Assembly: GCF_000276665.1 (NCBI RefSeq)
Contig: NW_004955436.1
Coordinates: 21,145,479-21,209,478 of the forward strand
DNA from: Chinchilla lanigera
Lineage: Eukaryota; Chordata; Mammalia; Rodentia; Chinchillidae
DNA: 64,000 bases
Reading direction: 5' to 3'
Both the position numbers and the translations under genes were made by a program. This document shows positions 58,324 to 64,000 of the stretch, piece by piece. The notes beneath the pieces are model-generated. The model saw nothing but the letters and a program-made list of their open reading frames with translations, had not been told where the DNA came from and did not search any database. The stretch's first letter is position 1, and every line of letters begins with the position of its first letter.

Positions 58324-58409
58324 TTTTTTTTTTTTGGTACCGGGAATCGAACTCAGGACCTTGAGCTTGCCAGGCAGGCGCTGTGCCACTGAGCTATATC
58401 CCCAGCTCC
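58324..58409 (-). repeat. ID SINE (antisense) with target duplication
   Basis: GGTACCGGGAATCGAACTCAGG and CACTGAGCTATATCCCCAGC identify ID. AATCCCTTCATTT (58311-58323) and AACCCCTTCATTT (58410-58422) flank it with one mismatch. It has inserted next to a MIR. Confidence 0.93.
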
Positions 58410-58423
58410 AACCCCTTCATTTT

Positions 58424-58500
58424 ATATTTGGGGAAACGGAAGCTACATGACTGCTCTAGTGTTTGAGGATGAGCAGTGTTAGAGCCAGAGCAGAAACCTT
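58424..58500 (-). repeat. MIR relic (antisense)
   Basis: TATATTTGGGGAAACGGAAGC, AGCAGTGTTAGAGCCAGAGCAG follow antisense MIR order (GGGGAAACTGAGGC, GGCAGAGCCAGG). Confidence 0.65.
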
Positions 58501-60464
58501 TACATCACAGCTCCAGTGTGCTAACACTGGAAATCTTGTCAGTGGGACATCTACGTCTTCCCTATGCAGCGTTCCTCACTATTGGATATGGTCTTAAGAA
58601 CTCCTGTGGCAAATTTATAATTTTCCTTAAACATATGTAAAACCTCATGTTTGAAGTAGGGGGTGGCAGTGAGATTGATATTGTTGAAAATGAAAGGTAT
58701 AGGTCATCTTGGTTAGATGCATATGCTGTGTAGTTTTCCAGTAGTTAGGAGGTAATTTAGAAATACACCTGTATACCCTAGAGAATTGCTCCTGAAACAC
58801 ACGGGCATAACATTAATAGCAAGTTTGTGGCCCAATTTATCCAGGTGGAAGCCTTTGAATTGAAATGTGCATTATTTAACAACCCTATTTTTGACATACA
58901 ATTGGGATCCTGGTGATTTAATTTGGGGACACTGGATTTAAAATATCAACTTTAATCTGCACTCCCATTTTAAGCTTCATCCTCTAAAAACAAATCTGTA
59001 TTTAGAATTTTCTTAAAAAGCTGACTTGTATTTCAATTCTTGCTTTTCTGTCATTTGATTATACTTTACAGATATCTTTCTGGCAGTTCTCCCTGTAGAC
59101 ACACATTTGTTATTACTGTCATGTCATAAGCAGAGAGTACAAAATGAAATCTGAAGACCTCTTACCTCTCTCTCACTGAACTACAGAACACTGGAATTTG
59201 GGGAATTCTTAACTTGTTGCAGAAGTCAAGTCAAGGCCTCGGTTTCTAAATTAACCACCAAGCAAGTGGTACAGAGTCTCTGCTACTTGGCTATCTACAT
59301 ATTTTTTTTAAATCTCATTCACTGAGCACACATTGTTTTGTGTAAATTCTTAGGTGTTATGATGCGCACACATGAAGCAGTCCCTGACTGGTGCAAAGAA
59401 GCTGATAATCATGTGGTGGACAGACACGGAAATGAATGCTTGAAGCCTTTGGGCAGCTGTCTGCTCAAAGAGCAAGCGAAATCCTAAAGAAGCATTTAGG
59501 ATTCAAAGAGGGATGTGAGGAATGGTCTGGAGTGAACATGTGACCGGTGCTTTCCGATTCCCTTCAAACATTTACCAGTTTCTTTAAATCTTGTTCTAAA
59601 CTCTCTTTTCTCTTAGACTAGAAAAATATACATATATTTTTTGATGTGTCTGTGAAATAGCTACTAAGCAAGACCCCCCCTTTTTTTTACTATCCTCACT
59701 TTTGTTGACTTCATCTCTTCTCATTCACCATGGTGGGAGTTGTTTAGGGAGAAAACTGTCCTTTTTGTCCAAAGCAAGCTATGCCCACCCAGGGCCTCCC
59801 GCCCCTGGGATTCTGCACCCCAACTCCAGTGCGCATGCGTGTGGTCTACCTCCGACCCCACATTCCCACCCCAATCCTATCCCCCTTTTGAACACTTTAG
59901 GATGCCGTCTCCACCTCTCTGTAACCATCCCTAGGAAACAATAACTACTCTCTCTCTTTCAAATTATTTTCTCTCAGTCCACAAGCTTTAGAATATCCCA
60001 CATTTTGAATAAGCAAAGCAGGAACCGTAACGCTTTTCCTCCGTGGCCCTGTCCCTTCTCCCCTGGCCTTCTTGCTCTCCGTATCCCCACACTTTAAAAA
60101 AGGCAGCCATTCCTGCCTGCCTTTCTCCCAACGGCTCCTGCTTCCTTCCTCAGTTTGACTTCTGCCTTCATACTTGCCCTAAAATTGCTGAGATGAAAGT
60201 TATCACAACTTTACATCGCCTGTACAGATTACTTCCGGTTATCTTCTTAAATAACATTCACACAGTCTTGGTCTCTCCTGAATGCTCCCTTGAAATACTG
60301 TACTCAGAGCCTGGACTTTGCAAATCCCTATTCTCCAGCCTCACTAGTAGTTCTTTCTCAGTGGCTCTGAGAGAAATCCGCAAACCTCTGCCTTTGTCCA
60401 AATGGTTAGATTCAATAGTGAGTGTTCCAAAGATATTTTTTTGCAGATCTAGCATAAACTCGAG
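58501..60464. other. Spacer, no gene seen
   Basis: The part at 59700-60200 is pyrimidine-rich on the plus strand with open frames of 65-143 codons, but no family is recognisable. The rest is AT-rich. Confidence 0.45.
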
Positions 60465-60965
60465 GCTTTTATAGGTAAATGGTCACAACTAGAGACCATA
60501 CTCATAAATGAAATAAATCAGACCTGCATGTGTAAGCATCGCATTGTCTCACTAGTGTAAGACCTGAAAGAGTGAATAAAAACTAGGAGGTATGATAGAC
60601 ATTGTGAAACAAAGGAAAATGCTCAAAAGTAAAGGACAACTGGAGTGTGGGAAAACAGAAGCGAAAGAAGGGGAAATCATGTAAGTATGTATATACAGGA
60701 TAGCCAACATAGTTTTACTACTGTCTTCTATTGCTCTACAGAAAGGAACAGTTAATGATTACTTGTTAGATCAATCTTGTATGTCTCTATTTGTTTTCCT
60801 GAGAAACCACTTTGAAGATATCAATAAGCAATACAACAACCATGGTTAATTTCCTACAACTTTGTCTGTAACTCTGTTTTGTTTGTATTGTTCTTATGCT
60901 ATTTTGTAAATGGATGTCTGTCTGTTAGTATGTTTTCCTTCTTTTATTTTTTAAAATAAAAAAAA
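60465..60965 (+). mobile_element. LINE-1 3' end (sense), copy 1 of a neighbouring pair
   Basis: CATAAATGAAATAAATCAGACCTG is LINE-1 3' wording. The end GCAATACAACAACCATGGTTAATTTCC ... TTTTAAAATAAAAAAAAAT is shared with 61080-61315. Confidence 0.7.
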
Positions 60966-60971
60966 ATAAGA

Positions 60972-61032
60972 TCAGAGCCAGGGGCTTACACACTAGGCAA
61001 GTATTCTAACACTGAGCTACATCCTCTGCCCT
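60972..61032 (-). repeat. ID-like relic (antisense)
   Basis: GAGCCAGGGGCTTACACACTAGGCAAGTATTC and CACTGAGCTACATCCTCTGCCC resemble antisense ID. It is diverged and lies between the two LINE-1 tails. Confidence 0.6.
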
Positions 61033-61079
61033 CAAAAAATTAACTTTAAAAACAAAATCCAAATGGGCTGAAAGAAAAG

Positions 61080-61315
61080 TAATGATAAAAGTATTAGTTT
61101 CTATTGGCTTATTGAGAGGGACAGTTAAGGCTTAATTTTTTTTGATCAATTTTGCATGCCTATATCTGATAATCTAAACAACTTCTTTGAGGATAATAAT
61201 ATGCAATATAACAACCATTGCTGACTTCCTGTCATCTTGTTTTGAAATTCTGTATAGTTTTTAATATTTTTTATTTTTAATTTTCTTTAAAATAAAAAAG
61301 GAAAAAATTATTTCA
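61080..61315 (+). mobile_element. LINE-1 3' tail, copy 2
   Basis: AGAGGGACAGTTAAGGCTTAATT, GCAATATAACAACCATTGCTGAC and CTTTAAAATAAAAAAGG repeat the order seen at about 60740-60965 in diverged form. Confidence 0.65.
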
Positions 61316-61574
61316 AATCAAAAACAAAAAAGTCCAATGGGATCATTAACTATATGATTAATAATTAATATCAGATAAACTGATATTAGCACAAGGATGA
61401 TTAACAGGACTTTAACAGTTTTAATAAGGGAAAAAATTTGTGAGATGATATAATCCTAAGAAATATATGCCTAATAACAGAACTTTAATATATAAATAAT
61501 ATATGAAGCAAAAACAGAAGAAATGAAAATAATAGATGAAACCACAATTATAGTTGGAGATTGTAACTCCATTG

Positions 61575-61692
61575 GGGGGGGTGAGGCAGGGTCTTGCTAT
61601 GTAATTCAGGTTGGCCTTGAACTCATAGAAATCCTCCTGCCTTAGCCTGTTGAGTGCTGGGATTACAGGGGCATGCCACCAAACTCAGCTAA
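61575..61692 (-). repeat. B1 SINE (antisense)
   Basis: AGGCAGGGTCTTGCTATGTAATTC, GGTTGGCCTTGAACTCATAG, GTGCTGGGATTACAGGGGCATG identify B1. It seems to have only one of the two internal blocks. Confidence 0.85.
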
Positions 61693-62730
61693 TCATTAAG
61701 AGTTTCTAAGGGTGTTCCTTCTCATGGAAAGTCCTTATTTCTCTATCAGTTTCAAAAGATAGTTCTGCAGGATGTATTGGCCTGGACTGGAAGTTTTTTC
61801 TTGTAGAGCTTGAAACTGTTCAAGCTCTTCTAGGCTTCAATTTTTGTGTTGAGAAATTGGCTGTGATCTTAATGGTTTTATCTTTATAAGTGATTTGGTG
61901 CTTTCTCTAACAGTTAGGCAGAGTCAATAAAGGCAGCTGAGAGACACAGCAGAAGCCCAGGGCTTTACATCTCCCTCGCTCCCAACCTGGACCCTGAAGT
62001 TAGCTGAGTTTCTTGGCAGCGAAAGCAAAATCCACACAGAAAGCCAAACAAACAAAAATGCTCTTTTTAAAAAGTCTGTATGTAATAGGTTAAATAATCG
62101 TTCGCAGAGGTTCTGGCTTTGAATTCTGAAAAACTGACCACATACTTCCTTATTTAAAAAAAAAGTGAGTAATCTAATGGACTTACTATTAATACAGATT
62201 TATAGAAGACACATTTGGTGATTTCTTATAGCCACCATCCCTCAAAGCTGAGGCATAGCATTAACTCTTAATTCAGTGAAGGCATTTCTAGAGGAAGCTA
62301 AGATAATTTGATCTTAAAACATTAACTTGCAGCAGCATAATCTAATGCAGGAATACAATGAGAAACTCTAAAAATTGTGGATCATTGAAATGAACTTTAG
62401 GTTTGTCCTGAATATTATTCAAGTTGTCTGTTAGCAAACACTGGATTTTCAGGATGAACATAATCATCACATGAATCGCATACTGCTTATTCCTACAGCA
62501 GATGGATTTATTCTGTGTTCCCGTGGATGGGAGACCAGATGCAGTTTCTCATTGTGGGGACTAGTATACCTGTAGTATAATCATTTGAAAGTATAGGTAA
62601 AAAGAAGTTTGAATTTAAATTTGTGGGTGATTTTTCATCTGATTGAGATTGGAGATGCTGCCCTAAGCTAGGCTTCAGCCAGGCTGTTAATTTCCCAGAA
62701 ATCTTTTTATCAGGGCATAATGTCACAGTG
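61693..62730. other. Spacer, no gene seen
   Basis: The first 200 bases resemble antisense LINE-1 3' wording (GTTTCAAAAGATAGTTCTGCAGG, GAGAAATTGGCTGTGATCTTAATGG). The rest is unique. Confidence 0.45.
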
Positions 62731-62866
62731 AGAGAGCTTGGGTTTATAGCCACACTGGATTGGTCTGAATTCTGCTGCACCAGTCTCTGGTTACATGACC
62801 TTTGAGTTAATTCTCCTTTCACTTTGTGGAGCCTTTACTTTCTTCCCCTATGAAATGTGGTCTGGA
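62731..62866 (+). repeat. MIR relic
   Basis: AGCTTGGGTTTATAGCCACACTGG, GGTTACATGACCTTTGAGTTAATTC and TTCCCCTATGAAATGTGG follow MIR order in diverged form. Confidence 0.6.
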
Positions 62867-63066
62867 AGGGACACATTCAATACAAATGTTCTGGCACAGT
62901 TGTGAATATTGAGGTAGTGAGAATGTGGATTTGGTTCTACAAACCGGTGCTCCATTTGGAGATGGAATGTGAACACAAGGCCATTCTTCAGAGGGATTAG
63001 ATGTGGGACTTTTCTTTTGAAAGTTCTGTGCTCTCCATTTCACTTAAGAAAGTGATCATTTTGTGT

Positions 63067-63241
63067 TTGTTTCGTTTTGTTTTGTTTTGTTTTGTTTTTG
63101 TCTTTTTGAGACAGAGTCTTGCTATGCAGTTCAGGCTGGTCTTGAACTCACTTTGTAGCCCAAACTGGCCTCAAACTCACAAGACCTGCCTACCTCAGCC
63201 TCCCAAGTGCTGGGATTACAGGCGTGCGCCACCACATCCAA
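63067..63241 (-). repeat. B1 SINE (antisense) with (GTTTT)n tail
   Basis: A GTTTT-repeat tail leads into TTTGAGACAGAGTCTTGCTATGC, both internal blocks (GTTCAGGCTGGTCTTGAACTC and TAGCCCAAACTGGCCTCAAACTC), and ends GGCGTGCGCCACCACATCC. Confidence 0.93.
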
Positions 63242-63615
63242 CTCACTTTAGTGGTTTGTAAATCCATTCTTAGGATAAAGAGAATGAATGAAGAAACAAT
63301 TATTAAACATCAACGCTTTGTTGACCTGTTATTGATGTTGTAAGTAAAATCTACCTAAATTTCTTTCATAACCTGTTGGTTAATAGTGTAACATTGTTAT
63401 GATAAATACGTTTGACTGTTTGTATATCAGACTTTTATGGAAAAAAAATCATTGCTAATAGTGGTAGTGAATATTTTAGAATGAGTATTAGATTAGTAAT
63501 GATCAGCCAAACTAGTTCCAGACAGCTAAAAGATTGGTATATTCATTAATAGTGAACTGACCTGGATCGAAAATTCATTTACTTGAAATGTACCAATCTC
63601 TTTTTTAAATGTTCT

Positions 63616-63677
63616 GTTTTACATTTTTTGAGGGTATTCTAAATTTGTTTTACATTTTTTGAGGGTATTCTAAATTT
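63616..63677. repeat. Perfect 31-base tandem duplication
   Basis: Two identical adjacent copies (63616-63646 and 63647-63677) begin GTTTTACATTTTTTGAGGGT. The second copy's right end also serves as the target duplication of the adjacent ID. Confidence 0.97.
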
Positions 63678-63678
63678 G

Positions 63679-63789
63679 TTTTTTTGTTTGTTTGTTTGGT
63701 TTTTGTTTGTTTTCTGGTACTGGGAATTGAACTCACGACCTTGCGCTTGCCAGGCAGGCACTGTGCTGCTGAGCTAAATCTCCAGCCCC
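63679..63789 (-). repeat. ID SINE (antisense) with target duplication
   Basis: GGTACTGGGAATTGAACTCACG and GCTGAGCTAAATCTCCAGCCCC identify ID, with a (TTTG)n-rich tail. GAGGGTATTCTAAATTTG (63661-63678) and GAGGGTATTCTAATTTG (63790-63806) flank it with a one-base difference. Confidence 0.93.
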
Positions 63790-64000
63790 GAGGGTATTCT
63801 AATTTGAACAAATTTTTCAAAAACATATGGATTGAGACTTTGTTTTTGCACTTTAAGGAGTCAATTCTGACATAAAACATTCAATTTTTCTATTTTTTTA
63901 TTTTAAAGATAGAAAACATTAACAAACACACAGACATAAAACAACATAAAAACAATAAAAGCAATACAGAATTTCAGGCAAGGTGATAGGAAATTAACGA

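Noticed and set aside
62508..64000. Possible start of the next gene (for example ARFGEF3) at the right edge
   Set aside because: No exon-like frame, splice pair or family similarity was seen. The frames present overlap MIR, B1 and ID relics.

Overview
The window is mammalian nuclear DNA. Genes are split by GT-AG introns, and spacer DNA is dense with SINEs, LINE-1 debris, LTRs and MIR/L2 relics. The SINEs point to a rodent: B1 (7SL-derived) copies with the internal duplication, tRNA-derived ID copies, and older B1-plus-ID dimers. The B1/ID mix and ID wording suggest a non-murid rodent such as a castorimorph (beaver-like). That placement is inference from memory. There is no prokaryotic-type system, CRISPR array or operon here.

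Three protein genes can be supported. (1) NHSL1, plus strand: the giant internal exon (1456-4665), a 133-base exon (5208-5340) and the last exon (9995-10676), followed by a 3' UTR of up to about 2 kb. The 5' exons lie left of the window. (2) HEBP2 (SOUL), minus strand: exons 2-4 at 28497-28632, 27699-27879 and 22411-22609. The end of exon 1 is visible at 29061-29100, and the start codon is lost in a 381-base run of N (29101-29481) inside a CpG-rich promoter region. (3) A small single-pass membrane protein recognised as SMIM28, minus strand, two coding exons at 47511-47621 and 43716-44075. All junctions checked keep the reading frame. NHSL1 and HEBP2 are convergent neighbours, as I recall for human 6q24, which supports the calls.

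Layout: 1-12.6 kb is NHSL1 introns, exons and 3' UTR. 12.6-22 kb is the spacer between the convergent genes; it includes a T-free A/C-rich tract and a ~185-base tandem duplication. 22-29.1 kb is HEBP2. 29.5-43.7 kb is spacer dominated by antisense LINE-1, broken by an LTR with a 4-base target duplication and by a MaLR-type LTR. 43.7-47.6 kb is SMIM28. 47.6-64 kb is gene-poor, AT-rich DNA with several related LTR copies, young ID insertions and a small hAT-type element with a perfect 8-base target duplication.

The genes do not form a pathway. NHSL1 belongs to the actin/WAVE regulatory NHS family, HEBP2 is a SOUL-fold heme/tetrapyrrole-associated protein linked to mitochondrial permeability, and SMIM28 is uncharacterised. 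Repeat family names are from recognition of consensus words only; no database was searched.
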